This document shows positions 18,012 to 27,480 of a stretch of DNA of 64,000 nt, in pieces. The translations under genes were made by a program, and so were the position numbers. Source of the stretch: DAMCZI01 sp032095175 (lineage in GTDB: Bacteria; Bacillota; Clostridia; Clostridiales; Caloramatoraceae); the NCBI GenBank assembly GCA_032095175.1, contig DAMCZI010000018.1, positions 30,228-94,227 of the forward strand, written 5' to 3'. Under the pieces are notes generated by a model, which was given only the letters and a program-made list of their open reading frames with translations, searched no databases and had not been told where the DNA came from. Position 1 is the stretch's first letter. Every line of letters begins with the position of its first letter.

Positions 18012-18800
18012 CTATAACAAAGCTTCCAAATCAAGGACTTTTAATTCACTAACGAGTTCATTAAACCACTTAATTGCTTTTTCATGCTTTAATCTTAAAT
18101 CTTCACCATCTTTAACAAAGAATAAATCATTAACCTCTTTTACTACTTCAGCGGGAAGATCATAATAAATATATCTTGTTTTAAATTCAAATCTAAATGG
18201 CTTATATTTCATTCTAAGAACAAGTAATAAAGGATTTATGCAAAAGTTGTTATAAAAGGCCAATGCCTCTATATAGTTATGTCGATTTAGTTCTTTATCA
18301 ACAAGAAATTGATAAAGATTGAAGAAATTATCCATCTTTAACAGTCTGTTTTTAAGGCTTTCGGCAAATGCCTTTTTATCCATTGGCTTATGTACAGTAA
18401 CATTTTTCTTATCAAAACAAACAATTATATCACCGTGAATTTCCCTTTGTAGGAATTTTTCAGGGCTGCTATTCTTAACTGCACAAATTTCAATAATGGA
18501 ATATTTGCTCGTACCTTTAAATTTATAAGCTTTTTGGCAAGCACCTGGCGATAGGGCTTGATTAGATACATGTGTTTTTTCTATAGGTGCCAGAGATTCT
18601 AAAGCAGCGTCACAAATTTTAAATACTTCTAATAGCCTATCATCTTCTACATCGACTATAATGTCTATATCTGACCAGTCATCAACACGCTTAAAAGCAG
18701 CAGAACCACATTGCCACATGGCATTTACATAATCTAAAGGTTCTAATGCATCAACTAGACATTTTAAAATAGCTTCTCTTGATAGTACTTTTGTCTCCAT
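18012..18800 (-). CDS. Nucleotidyltransferase domain protein
   Basis: 262 residues. WQCGSAAFKRVDDWSDIDIIVDV (residues ~24-46) is the G-S...D-x-D signature of the antibiotic-type nucleotidyltransferase family; the rest is helical (DUF4111-like in character). GGGGAGTGATTTTT precedes the ATG. A copy of the two-hairpin repeat lies about 35 bases upstream of this start and points toward it, making it a candidate 5'-UTR element of this gene. Confidence 0.75.
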   Translation of the reverse strand: METKVLSREAILKCLVDALEPLDYVNAMWQCGSAAFKRVDDWSDIDIIVDVEDDRLLEVFKICDAALESLAPIEKTHVSNQALSPGACQKAYKFKGTSKYSIIEICAVKNSSPEKFLQREIHGDIIVCFDKKNVTVHKPMDKKAFAESLKNRLLKMDNFFNLYQFLVDKELNRHNYIEALAFYNNFCINPLLLVLRMKYKPFRFEFKTRYIYYDLPAEVVKEVNDLFFVKDGEDLRLKHEKAIKWFNELVSELKVLDLEALL

Positions 18801-18833
18801 TAAAAATCACTCCCCTATAAAATATTGTGCTTA

Positions 18834-18950
18834 TATGTCTTGCATAAATAATTCTACATTGCTCAGCTCAGACATTTATGCGAAATCATATGCATTGATT
18901 TATTAATCGCGCAACACCCAATGTAAAATCTTTAGTGCGATTAATATATA
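18834..18950 (-). repeat. Two-hairpin dispersed element, copy A
   Basis: Read on the minus strand: TTAATCGCAC ... GCGCGATTAA (stem 1), spacer, then TTTCGCATAAAT ... ATTTATGCAAG (stem 2). Lies between an XRE-TPR gene and the nucleotidyltransferase, oriented toward the latter. Confidence 0.8.
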
Positions 18951-18964
18951 GAAACTTTAAAGTT

Positions 18965-20314
18965 TTAAAGCTGTCTTGATAAGTCCTTCAGCTGGTTTGA
19001 TTTTTTAAGTAAAGAATATGCAGTTGGATAATCCTGTTTCATGAAGTAAATCTCACTTAAACTTTCTGTTGCGAAGCTTAACTCTTTATATGCATATTTT
19101 GTGACTCCAGCATACTCTGACTTAGTAAAACCTTCAATTCCTTTAATAGCATCTTCAATTTCGAAAATAGCCTCATCGTAGTTATTTAGTTTTCCATGTA
19201 TTAAGCCTTTATAAATTTTCCCTGATAATAAGTAGATATCATCAGTTAGATAATTTGCTTTTTTGGTGTAATCAATATCCGACAGATCCTTTAATGAAGC
19301 ATCATAGTTTTGTAAAATATAATTTGATTTAGCATGTTCTAAATAATAGTAGAAAGTCTTTTCTCCAGCAGTATTCTGTAGTAGTTCCAAGTATTTCAGG
19401 GATTCAAGTGGGTTATTCATTATGTTATGGTATTTTGCATAATTATGATAAAGCTTAATCAAACCAAGTTTGTTATTTGTAAATTCTGAAAATTTTAACG
19501 CTTTGTCGGCATTTATAATGAAACTATCATACTCATCTTGAAGCAAAAATATTATTGCCATTATTCTATAAGCATTATCTATCATGTAGTATATTTTATT
19601 ATCATTTGACAGCGAAATTATTTTTTCACAGATAGAAATTGCTTTATTAAATTCTCCCATTGCAAAGTAAATTGCAGGTCTATTAATGAGAAGTTTTATC
19701 TCTAAAAAAACATCCTTACTAGTTGATTTATCATATATTTCCCAGGCTCTATCAAGAATTGATAAAGATTGAGTGTAATTATATTGGAATAATGGCTTTA
19801 AGGATAAATTCATATATGCTTTAGCAGCATCTAAATACATTTGATTGTCTGTATAAATAGATGAACAATTCTCAAGATACTTCTCGCCTTCATCATATTT
19901 CCTTAATTTTATGCAGCAAAGCCCTATTCTAAAAATAATATCAGCAAAAAGTTTGCTGGCTTCATTAAAACTGTAACTTTCTAAAAGAGAGTGCAGTGCT
20001 TGTTTTGCTTGTTCAAACATTTCTTTTTCAATAAGATTATCAATACTTTTTAGCGTGTCTAGAATTATTTCCATTGGCAAATCATCCTCAGAAGAGCATT
20101 GATTTTTTAATGGAGCATCATCTTCTAGAAAATATGTAACAGGTTTATTTAATTTTTTAGCAATGTATTGTAGATTTTTCATTGAAGGATAGGCATAACC
20201 ATTCTCAATATGGCTAATCATGCTTTTAGTCATCTCAGGTTCTGCAAGAGATGCCTGTGTTATTTTAAGTTCCTCACGTAATTGACGTATTTTTTTGCCT
20301 ATGGTTATATTCAT
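18965..20314 (-). CDS. XRE-HTH regulator with TPR domain (RRNPP-like)
   Basis: 449 residues. Residues ~5-62 are an XRE helix-turn-helix (IRQLREELKITQASLAEPEMTKSMISHIENGYAYPS), followed by about eight tetratricopeptide repeats, for example KALKFSEFTNNKLGLIKLYHNYAKY. This is the architecture of PlcR/Rgg/AimR-type regulators that bind secreted peptides, but no signal-peptide gene was found adjacent, so a peptide ligand is inference. AAAGGAGAG precedes ATG. Its promoter contains a 17-bp palindrome exactly between -35 and -10, consistent with self-repression. Confidence 0.85.
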   Translation of the reverse strand: MNITIGKKIRQLREELKITQASLAEPEMTKSMISHIENGYAYPSMKNLQYIAKKLNKPVTYFLEDDAPLKNQCSSEDDLPMEIILDTLKSIDNLIEKEMFEQAKQALHSLLESYSFNEASKLFADIIFRIGLCCIKLRKYDEGEKYLENCSSIYTDNQMYLDAAKAYMNLSLKPLFQYNYTQSLSILDRAWEIYDKSTSKDVFLEIKLLINRPAIYFAMGEFNKAISICEKIISLSNDNKIYYMIDNAYRIMAIIFLLQDEYDSFIINADKALKFSEFTNNKLGLIKLYHNYAKYHNIMNNPLESLKYLELLQNTAGEKTFYYYLEHAKSNYILQNYDASLKDLSDIDYTKKANYLTDDIYLLSGKIYKGLIHGKLNNYDEAIFEIEDAIKGIEGFTKSEYAGVTKYAYKELSFATESLSEIYFMKQDYPTAYSLLKKSNQLKDLSRQL

Positions 20315-20352
20315 TAAATTTCTCTCCTTTGTAAGGATTATTATTTATCTTC

Positions 20353-20381
20353 ATTATAGTTTAATTAAATTAAACATGCAA
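20353..20381 (-). promoter_or_regulatory. Promoter with palindromic spacer in front of XRE-TPR gene
   Basis: On the minus strand: -35 TTGCAT (20381-20376), spacer GTTTAATTTAATTAAAC (17 bp, perfect 8-1-8 palindrome, 20375-20359), -10 TATAAT (20358-20353). Confidence 0.75.
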
Positions 20382-20654
20382 TATGTTATACTTGGCTTTT
20401 AAGCAAATATTATCGTATTTAGATTAAAATTTTTAGGAATTATCATTAAATATATAATGTGATTATACTATATCATTCTATGCGTGTAATTATATTATAC
20501 CTATGTTGAGCTAAAAAAGTATGTTTTTAATACATATGTATAGGAGAAGGAATAAGGGAGATGGGGTATATTTAATATATACAGAAGGTGAAAAACTTTA
20601 TGTTATTTTAGATTATTTGATAAGATAAATGTGTTTATTTATTACTGCTTATAT

Positions 20655-20690
20655 AAAAAACAAGCTATGTATATGCACAGCTTGTTTTTA
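20655..20690 (-). terminator. Terminator of the PfpI-like gene
   Basis: AAAAACAAGCT and AGCTTGTTTTT arms with poly-U on the minus strand. Confidence 0.75.
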
Positions 20691-20720
20691 TTAACATTTA
20701 TTCTGTTATTATGATTTAAG

Positions 20721-21296
20721 TTATAATTGTTCTCCCCTATAAGCTTTAATTAACATTTCTTTTTCATTAGCATCCTCATACAAATTGAAATAATCCAAAA
20801 TTTCTGCTGCGAACTCTATAAATGATCTGCCTTTAGCTGTAATAACATTCTCGTGCCTTACTACATTTTCTTCTAGATAGTTTCGGCGGGGGAAGCAGTC
20901 TTCTATATTATTTTCTTTAAAATAATCTTCTCCCAAGGTTGTGGTGTATGTATGATTTTCTAATACACCAGCCCTGGCTAAGAACTCTGGAGCAGCACAT
21001 ATTGCACAAATCAGTTTTTTATCTTTATGCAGCTTTTGTATTAGTTCCATGAATTCTTCTGTGCAATCTCTTTTAAAGCCCCCCGGTATAATTAATGCTT
21101 CCACGTCATCGAGTCTAAGTGCTTCTTTTATAGTCATTTCAGGCATGTACTGTATTTTAGAAAAGGCTTTAACAGGTGTCTTTTCATAAGATATGCTAAT
21201 TAGTTCTTTTCCTTCAACAGATCCTAGCAAGTGGCAAGCTAATGTTGTCTCAAAATCCGCCATATCATTATAAACAAAACATAATATTTTTCCCAT
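20721..21296 (-). CDS. DJ-1/PfpI family protein
   Basis: 191 residues. ICAICAAPEFLARAG carries the reactive nucleophile-elbow Cys near residue 99, and ALIIPGGFK the preceding glycine loop; HENVITAKGRSFIEFAAEI near the C-terminus is typical. Family members act as glyoxalase III/deglycase, chaperone or stress protein; a distinct role cannot be chosen. GAGGGGTAATGAA precedes ATG. Transcribed alone. Confidence 0.88.
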   Translation of the reverse strand: MGKILCFVYNDMADFETTLACHLLGSVEGKELISISYEKTPVKAFSKIQYMPEMTIKEALRLDDVEALIIPGGFKRDCTEEFMELIQKLHKDKKLICAICAAPEFLARAGVLENHTYTTTLGEDYFKENNIEDCFPRRNYLEENVVRHENVITAKGRSFIEFAAEILDYFNLYEDANEKEMLIKAYRGEQL

Positions 21297-21508
21297 TTCA
21301 TTACCCCTCTTTCCATTAGATACCTTTATCGATAGCTATATTTTAACATATATAGATAAAAAGTTCATAGACGATTCTTTGAGGAAATGAATAAAAAACA
21401 ATTCAACAATAGTTTGATATCACATGAAAGTGTGGGGGGATGTTGTAATAGAAATAATAATCTCTATTTTTGTTATTTATACTCTCCAACTCTTAAAGGT
21501 TATAGGCC

Positions 21509-21550
21509 TTGAGTTATGAGTTAATTTCTCAAAAATTACTCATAACTCAA
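21509..21550 (-). terminator. Terminator of the Na/Pi transporter gene
   Basis: TTGAGTTATGAGTTAATTT pairs with the following AAAATTACTCATAACTCAA. Confidence 0.7.
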
Positions 21551-21569
21551 ATATCTGTCACCTAGGTTG

Positions 21570-23222
21570 TTATTCATCAAATTTTAAAGTACCCTGTAAT
21601 TCATCTTGGAGTGACATAGCAATTTTATAAGCATGATCTGCAATTCTTTCGAGATGGTTAACTATATCTATAAACAGTACGCCTGCCTCCACACAACAAC
21701 TGCCTTCATCAAGTCTTCTAAGATGGTTTGAGTTTAGCCTTTTGCTTAATTCGTCTGTCTTATCCTCGAGTTCAATGATTTTTGGGACAAGGCTGATATT
21801 GTTATCTTTTAAAGCAGTGATAGTTGTGTCAATCATTTCGAGAACTGTCGCCTCTACATCTTTAAGTTCATCAATAGCTTCTTTGGTAAATGCAAGGTTT
21901 CCATCAATTCTGGATTGAGAGAGTTCAGAAATATCTACTGCATGATCACCTATTCTCTCTACATTATTTATATTGTTTATTATTGCAGGAACCATAACAG
22001 ACTGTGAATGGGTCAATTTCCCCTTGGACAAATCCACAATGTAGGAGGTTATCTCCTTTTGAAGCATATTTATAGTCTGCTCATCCTTGTTAACTAGTTC
22101 GATTTTCTCTGGACCTTTATCATAGAAGGAATCAAGAACATTCTTAACCATGTTCCTGGCAACCTCTGCTCCCCTTACTGTTTCTGAAATGGAAGCTTTA
22201 AGTGCAGCTACAGGAGTATCAAGGAGAAGTTTGTCCAAATAAAGTGTCTTTTTAGTTTTATCCTCCTTACCCCTTATAAATGTTTCAAGGAATTTAACAT
22301 AATACCTTGTTAATGGAAGGAATATGACTGCACTAACTATATTAAAAATTGTATGTGAATTAGCTATCTGAGCACTTATATTATTTGCGCCCTGAAGATA
22401 GTTAGTGGACCATGTAACTAGTTTTACGAAAAAAGGGAGTGTTGCTCCTGCTAAAACAACTCCAAATATATTATAAAGTGTATGGCCCCAGGCGGTTCTT
22501 CTGGCATTTATATTACCTGCCAAGCTTGCGAGTTGAGCAGTTATACAGGTTCCAATGTTATCTCCAAGCATAATAAGTATTGAAGTTCTGATATCAATAA
22601 GTCCAGCTTCTGCGAGTACCATAACAAGTGCAATAGTTGCACTACTACTATGTACTAACGCAGTTACCATAGCGCCAAGAAGGATACCTACTAATGGATT
22701 AGAGGCATAGTGCTCAAAGAAGAACTTTAGTTTCACGCTTTCCTTTAGGAAAGGTATGCCGCCATTAAGTATTTTAAGGCCGAGAAACATCATTCCAAAG
22801 CCCATTATAGCATCTCCAAGGTTTTTAAGGGTTTTGTTTTTAGCAAAGTATGATATTGTAAAACCAATGCCTAAAATGGGAAGAGCGATGTCTGTTAAAT
22901 TGAAGCTATAACTAGCGGACATTATTTGGGCAGTAATTGTCGTTCCAATATTAGCACCATAAATAATTCCAATAGCTTGAGGAAGTTTCATAAGTCCCGC
23001 ATTAACAAATCCAACTGTAAGAACGGTGATTGCGGTGCTGCTTTGAACAAGAGCAGTAAGAAAGGTACCAACTAAAAATGCACTCCAAACCCTTCCGGTA
23101 AGAACGTTTAGGATTTTTTTCATCATTTCCCCGGAAGCTTTTTCAAGCCCTTCACCCATCTTGTCGACTCCGTACATAAGCAAAGCTGTACCACCAATTA
23201 AACCAAATATTAATTCTTTCAT
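21570..23222 (-). CDS. Na+/phosphate cotransporter family protein (NptA/YjbB type)
   Basis: 550 residues. Two inverted repeats with the family signature ALVQSSTAITVLTVGFVNAG and ALVHSSSATIALVMVLAEAG (QSS and HSS motifs) and G-x-N-I-G-T-T segments bind Na+ and phosphate. Residues from about 340 are a cytosolic PhoU-like helical bundle (NNINNVERIGDHAVDISEL, NHLERIADHAYKIA). It imports inorganic phosphate. The start at 23222 follows TTGGAGGCAAACT; the longer frame to 23246 lacks a site. Confidence 0.92.
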   Translation of the reverse strand: MKELIFGLIGGTALLMYGVDKMGEGLEKASGEMMKKILNVLTGRVWSAFLVGTFLTALVQSSTAITVLTVGFVNAGLMKLPQAIGIIYGANIGTTITAQIMSASYSFNLTDIALPILGIGFTISYFAKNKTLKNLGDAIMGFGMMFLGLKILNGGIPFLKESVKLKFFFEHYASNPLVGILLGAMVTALVHSSSATIALVMVLAEAGLIDIRTSILIMLGDNIGTCITAQLASLAGNINARRTAWGHTLYNIFGVVLAGATLPFFVKLVTWSTNYLQGANNISAQIANSHTIFNIVSAVIFLPLTRYYVKFLETFIRGKEDKTKKTLYLDKLLLDTPVAALKASISETVRGAEVARNMVKNVLDSFYDKGPEKIELVNKDEQTINMLQKEITSYIVDLSKGKLTHSQSVMVPAIINNINNVERIGDHAVDISELSQSRIDGNLAFTKEAIDELKDVEATVLEMIDTTITALKDNNISLVPKIIELEDKTDELSKRLNSNHLRRLDEGSCCVEAGVLFIDIVNHLERIADHAYKIAMSLQDELQGTLKFDE

Positions 23223-23668
23223 AGTTTGCCTCCAAATAAATAGCATAATGACAAAATCTACAAATGCAACATATATCTATATTATACATTCAATTCAATA
23301 TAATATTAAATGGGACATAACATAGATTTAACATAAGAGACTTCGATTTAACATGGAATTAACATTATATGGCCTTGGAAATGCTATGAATTGAAGGAAG
23401 TGGCTTCGCTTACCCAATACTTCACCTTGCATTTTATAAAATATAATTGCAGTACAATCTTATTATATAATAATACAGTTAATATATATAACAAAACAGG
23501 GCAAACATCATCGGATGCTTGCCCTGTGCTTTTTAGATACAGATCATTATACAGCATAACACATTGGAAAATATAAGTCTAGTATTAATTTTAAGGATTT
23601 AATATAATGTGATTGTCGACAGTATTTAGGCATATGCTTAAAAACAGAGATTTTAGGAAGGTGTATGA
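23223..23668. other. Intergenic region with an orphan hairpin
   Basis: No supported gene. A 61-codon frame at 23391-23576 has no ribosome site and runs through the hairpin, so it is not accepted. The region could hold divergent promoters and a small RNA ending at the hairpin. Confidence 0.4.
23496..23536. terminator. Orphan intrinsic terminator
   Basis: ACAGGGCAA and TTGCCCTGT stem around CATCATCGGATGC, then GCTTTTTAG on the plus strand and TTTTGTT on the minus strand. No gene ends here. Confidence 0.6.
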
Positions 23669-24166
23669 ATGAATATGCAAGATATACTATTTAAAAACGA
23701 GGATGGCGTTTTTAGTTATCGTGTTGGTGGAATATTAATTCACGATGGGAAGGTATTGCTTCAGCAATGTGATGGGGATGAGTCTTATGCAGTTCCTGGA
23801 GGGCATGTAAGCTTTGGTGAAACTAGCATGGATACTATTGTTAGAGAGTTTAAAGAAGAAACAGAATTTGATGTTAAGCCGGAAAGGTTATTGTGGATTG
23901 GGGAGTTGTTTTTCCCACAAGGTACTAGGCCATGCCACCAGGTATGTATGTACTTTCTAGTTACTTTATGTGACGAAACTCAAATTAAATCAGGCAGCAG
24001 CTTTTTTGCATGGGATGAATTAGAAAGAAAAAAAGTTAATTTAAAGTTTTCATGGATTCCATTAACAGAATTAAGGAATATTGAATTATATCCATTAGGA
24101 ATAAATGAAAAATTAATGAATTTATCTGATAGTATAGAGCATTTCGTGTATATAGAAAATCAGTAA
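23669..24166 (+). CDS. NUDIX hydrolase
   Basis: 165 residues. GGHVSFGETSMDTIVREFKE followed by ETEF is a complete Nudix box (G-x5-E-x7-R-E-x2-E-E). It hydrolyses a nucleoside diphosphate linked compound; the substrate cannot be read. A GNAT gene begins 13 bp after its stop, so the two form an operon, a common pairing in Firmicute detox or repair cassettes. Confidence 0.9.
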   Translation: MNMQDILFKNEDGVFSYRVGGILIHDGKVLLQQCDGDESYAVPGGHVSFGETSMDTIVREFKEETEFDVKPERLLWIGELFFPQGTRPCHQVCMYFLVTLCDETQIKSGSSFFAWDELERKKVNLKFSWIPLTELRNIELYPLGINEKLMNLSDSIEHFVYIENQ

Positions 24167-24179
24167 GGGGGTTAGTTAA

Positions 24180-24638
24180 ATGGAGGATAAATTTGTTGTT
24201 CAATTTGCAAAGTTAGAAGATATAAATTCCTGGATGAAGATGCTTGAAATCGTTAAAGATAATTTTCCTGGTTTAGATACTAGAGAGGAACTGGAAGATT
24301 ATAAGCAAACGGTAGTAAAAAATATAAACAGGCAGACTGCAATCTGTGTAAAGGCTGATAAGGAGATAGTTGGAGCTTTAATATTTTCTTATAATCTAAA
24401 ATGTCTTTCATGGATGGCGGTACATCCTAACTATCGCAGAATTGGAATAGCATCTGCATTAATTACAAGAATGCTTGAACTATTTCCAAAGGATGTAGAT
24501 ATTTTAGTTACAACCTTTAGAGAAGGAGATGTAAAAGGAATAGCTCCAAGGAGGCTATACAAGAAATTTGGTTTTGTTGAAGACGAATTGGTGGAGGAAT
24601 TTAACTATCCAAATCAAAAATTTGTTTTACACAAGTAA
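24180..24638 (+). CDS. GNAT family N-acetyltransferase
   Basis: 152 residues. WMAVHPNYRRIGIASALITRMLE is motif A (R-R-I-G-I-A), and RRLYKKFGFVEDELV is motif B. AAGGGGGTTAG precedes ATG. Second gene of the nudix operon, closed by the terminator at 24685. Confidence 0.87.
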   Translation: MEDKFVVQFAKLEDINSWMKMLEIVKDNFPGLDTREELEDYKQTVVKNINRQTAICVKADKEIVGALIFSYNLKCLSWMAVHPNYRRIGIASALITRMLELFPKDVDILVTTFREGDVKGIAPRRLYKKFGFVEDELVEEFNYPNQKFVLHK

Positions 24639-24684
24639 GTGAGACAAGTTTATTACCATTTATATTTGTTGATACATATATAGT

Positions 24685-24728
24685 AAACACAATGGCTGAC
24701 ATACAGGTGTCAGCCATTGTGTTTTATA
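24685..24728 (+). terminator. Strong intrinsic terminator
   Basis: AAACACAATGGCTGACA-TACAGG-TGTCAGCCATTGTGTTT, a 17-bp perfect stem. Confidence 0.9.
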
Positions 24729-24790
24729 ATAGAAGAATAGAACTTTGAACAGCTTAAATATTTACTAAATATTAGGCTATATATGTTGCA

Positions 24791-24862
24791 ATAATTCTAT
24801 TGCTAAACATCCTAGAGTCGAACAAATTTTGCAGGGCTGTTTAAAAGAGTGGAATATAAAGG
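24791..24862 (+). repeat. Long-hairpin dispersed repeat, diverged copy
   Basis: ATTCTATT, AAACATCCTAGAGTCG, GCAGGGCTGTTTAAA and GGAATATAAAGGA match the core of the element at 35571-35650 in the same order. Its 3' end supplies the ribosome site of the next gene. Confidence 0.6.
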
Positions 24863-24869
24863 AGAGGGA

Positions 24870-25745
24870 ATGATGGAGAAAATGAGAGTTAAGGCAAATG
24901 GAGTAGAGCTTGAGGTAAATCAGTACCCTAAAAATGGACAAACGGTTGTGTTCTTGCATTTTTCATCAGGAAATCTAGCACAGTGGAATGGAATTGTACC
25001 CTATTTTATTGATAATTACCATGTAGTTACATTGGATCTTAGAGGGCATGGAAAATCAGAAAAGCCAAAGACAGGATATAGTGTAGACAATATGGCAAGG
25101 GATGTTATAGAGGTAATGAACCAATTAGGAATAGATAGAGCACATATAGTAGGAAGTTCTTTAGGGGGAGAAATTGCAGCAAGTCTGGGAGCGAATTTTC
25201 CAGAGAGGATAAGATCCATTGTAACAGAAGGTGCAATTCAGAATTATTTTGGAGAAAATGGTGTATACGATATACCAGAGGAGGAAGAGGAAAATAAAAA
25301 AGCAGAACTTCGTGCAAGAAAACGACCTTATCATGTGTATGATTCAATTGCACAAAAAATTGAGGTTGAAAAGCAGAACTATGAACAAGCTGGAATTGAG
25401 TGGAATCAGCGAATTGAAGAATTTGAAATATATGATGCAACAGAAACAGAGGATGGCAAATACACATACAGCTGCCCTAAAGAGGTAGTGAGTGAGTATT
25501 TGGAAGACTTTTGGGATATAAAATTTGAAAAATATTTTGAAAAGATAAGCTGTCCTGTTTTAATGTCACCTAGTGAAGAGGAATGGGAGTCAGAAGATAT
25601 AAAGGTAACAATAGAAAATTTCCAGAGGCTTTTGAGGATAAGCAAGGTAGTGCGTATCCATGGAGGGAAACATGCATATGTTGCCTTTCAGTATCCACAG
25701 GAGTTTAGTAAGATGATTTTAGATTTTTATAAGGAAATAGAGTAA
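24870..25745 (+). CDS. Alpha/beta hydrolase
   Basis: About 292 residues. HFSSGNLAQW (oxyanion loop), VGSSLGGEIAA (nucleophile Ser) and GGKHAYVAFQ (His) make a catalytic triad of the haloperoxidase/epoxide hydrolase-like type; a cap region of about 70 charged residues (EEEEENKKAELRARKR) lies between. The nucleophile motif is G-S-S-L-G rather than G-H-S-x-G. ATG at 24870 (or 24873) follows AAAGGAGAGGG. Substrate unknown. Confidence 0.85.
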   Translation: MMEKMRVKANGVELEVNQYPKNGQTVVFLHFSSGNLAQWNGIVPYFIDNYHVVTLDLRGHGKSEKPKTGYSVDNMARDVIEVMNQLGIDRAHIVGSSLGGEIAASLGANFPERIRSIVTEGAIQNYFGENGVYDIPEEEEENKKAELRARKRPYHVYDSIAQKIEVEKQNYEQAGIEWNQRIEEFEIYDATETEDGKYTYSCPKEVVSEYLEDFWDIKFEKYFEKISCPVLMSPSEEEWESEDIKVTIENFQRLLRISKVVRIHGGKHAYVAFQYPQEFSKMILDFYKEIE

Positions 25746-25875
25746 AAGTTGTTATGTGGAGAAAAGTAATTACAATTTATATTTCCAACTGGGCAAGGAT
25801 GTAAATACTTATATTTAATGGAAGTTTAGCACCTAATAATTTTTTAGATGCATAAGAGGCTTTAGAGAGAAGAAT

Positions 25876-25956
25876 ATGCTTCAAATTAATGTTATTGAGG
25901 ATATAAGAGATGAAAGATTTACAATAGAGGATGCTGGGATAACCCACTATTTATAA
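25876..25956 (+). pseudogene. Short protein-like fragment
   Basis: ATG opens MLQINVIEDIRDERF then TIEDAGITHYL and TAA. The composition is protein-like, but no family is recognised and the ribosome site is weak; probably the stub of a lost gene. Confidence 0.3.
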
Positions 25957-26261
25957 AGACTTAATTTTAAAATAAAACTGGAAATAAATTATTGAACTTT
26001 ATTGGGGTAGGGGGTATGGTAACTATTTATATGACCTAACGGTCTTTCGGCTTGCCAGTTATTCAAGCAAATGTAAGAAATTACATTTCAAGTAAAAATA
26101 AAATTCCTAATGGAATTTTGGTGCGAAACTTCTGTATATTTAATAATGAGCTTGCAATATAATACTATTTATTGGTATAATCAAACAATAAACTATGAAA
26201 TAAAATCCATTAAAACTTATTGAAAGAGATATTGAAAAATTTATTAATATAACATAAATGA

Positions 26262-26292
26262 AAGAGGACTGCTTGATTTGAGCAGTTCTTTT
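26262..26292 (+). terminator. Orphan terminator-like hairpin
   Basis: AAGAGGACTGCT-TGATTTG-AGCAGTTCTTTT. Confidence 0.6.
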
Positions 26293-26510
26293 GTGTGAAC
26301 TCTTAGAATCTAAAGTCCATGTTATACCCGTTTCGGAGAATTGTACCAGGCAAAACAGATTTTTATACTTCAGTAACTGATGGATGAAATTGCAATATTA
26401 TTTGGTTAATAAGTGATGCAAATCTATGAATTGACAATTATAGAAAAATATTAACAGTATATATAAGAATCATAAATCATTAATTTGCGATATTATAAGG
26501 AGAGCAAAGA

Positions 26511-27296
26511 ATGAACATAGTTGATTTGATTGAAGAACTGGAAATTTCACAAGTAGAATCTTTCGCTAAAAAGATTGAGGTACCCTGGGGATATCTTTTT
26601 TGTAATGAAGATAATCCTAATTATTATGATGCAAATCATGCGCATGTGAAAAATGTTCCTAAAGACCCAAAACAAATAATTAATGAAGTTATAGCATTTT
26701 ATAAGGAGAAACAGCTTACACCTAGATTTTACATATATGATATTGATAATCAAACAGAGCTTATTAAAGAATTAAAAATGAAAGGGTTTATGTTTGAGGA
26801 ATTCATAGATCCTGTTCAGTTATGGAATAACATATCAATAGAACCAGCAATAGATGGTAATATAATAATTGAGAAAGTTACTGATGAAAATTTTGAGGAT
26901 ACCTTAGAAGTTAGAGGTAAGATAATAGAGTTTGGCGGGGAAGAAGTGGGTAAACAAGCTTTTAGGGATGAATTTAAAGATCCAAGGTATACTCATTACC
27001 TATTGAGATACAATAATATCCCATGTGCAACAGCATTTACATATGTATATAAAAACCAGGCTAATTTGGACATGGTTGCTACGTTAAGTGAGTATAGAGG
27101 AAAAGGATTAATTGGGAAACTAATTTACTATATTCAAAATGAAGTAAGAAAAATGAATATAGATAAGTTATGGGTTTTCCCTATTAATGAAAGAGTTGAA
27201 AAAGTATATAAAAGGTATGGTTTTGAAACAGTTGGCTATATAAAAACGGGACATGCATATTTGGGTGGAAAGGGTATAAAAGAAATCCATGGATAA
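26511..27296 (+). CDS. GNAT family N-acetyltransferase
   Basis: 261 residues. The C-terminal half holds DMVATLSEYRGKGLIGKLIYYI (motif A, R-G-K-G-L-I-G) and VEKVYKRYGFETVGY (motif B). The N-terminal ~120 residues are a separate helical/strand region without clear motif. AAGGAGAGCAAAG precedes the ATG. It is monocistronic, ending in a terminator at 27359. Confidence 0.82.
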   Translation: MNIVDLIEELEISQVESFAKKIEVPWGYLFCNEDNPNYYDANHAHVKNVPKDPKQIINEVIAFYKEKQLTPRFYIYDIDNQTELIKELKMKGFMFEEFIDPVQLWNNISIEPAIDGNIIIEKVTDENFEDTLEVRGKIIEFGGEEVGKQAFRDEFKDPRYTHYLLRYNNIPCATAFTYVYKNQANLDMVATLSEYRGKGLIGKLIYYIQNEVRKMNIDKLWVFPINERVEKVYKRYGFETVGYIKTGHAYLGGKGIKEIHG

Positions 27297-27358
27297 CATT
27301 TAATAGATAATAGTAAGCAATTTGCTATGAAGAAGCTAAACATATATGGTTAACATAG

Positions 27359-27420
27359 AACGCATTAAAATTCTCATGCTCTGTTAAAAGCAGAATCTAA
27401 GAATTCTAATGCGTTTTTTA
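27359..27420 (+). terminator. Intrinsic terminator
   Basis: AACGCATT...AATTCT and AGAATT-CTAATGCGTT form a long stem, with TTTTTTA after it. Confidence 0.75.
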
Positions 27421-27480
27421 TGTAAATTTTAGAATGTGATGCAATTACTTGTATACAGATAAACATGTGATAGGATAAAT

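Larger units (their letters stand above)
25746..26510. other. 765-bp region without a recognised gene
   Basis: It holds a 26-codon open frame (25876-25956, MLQINVIEDIRDERF...), a small hairpin AAAATTCC-TAAT-GGAATTTT near 26090, and an orphan terminator at 26262-26292. Probably a decayed gene or an unrecognised small RNA locus. Confidence 0.4.

Noticed and set aside
23391..23576. 61-codon ORF between the Na/Pi transporter and NUDIX genes
   Set aside because: No ribosome site, low-complexity translation, and it reads through the G/C terminator stem.
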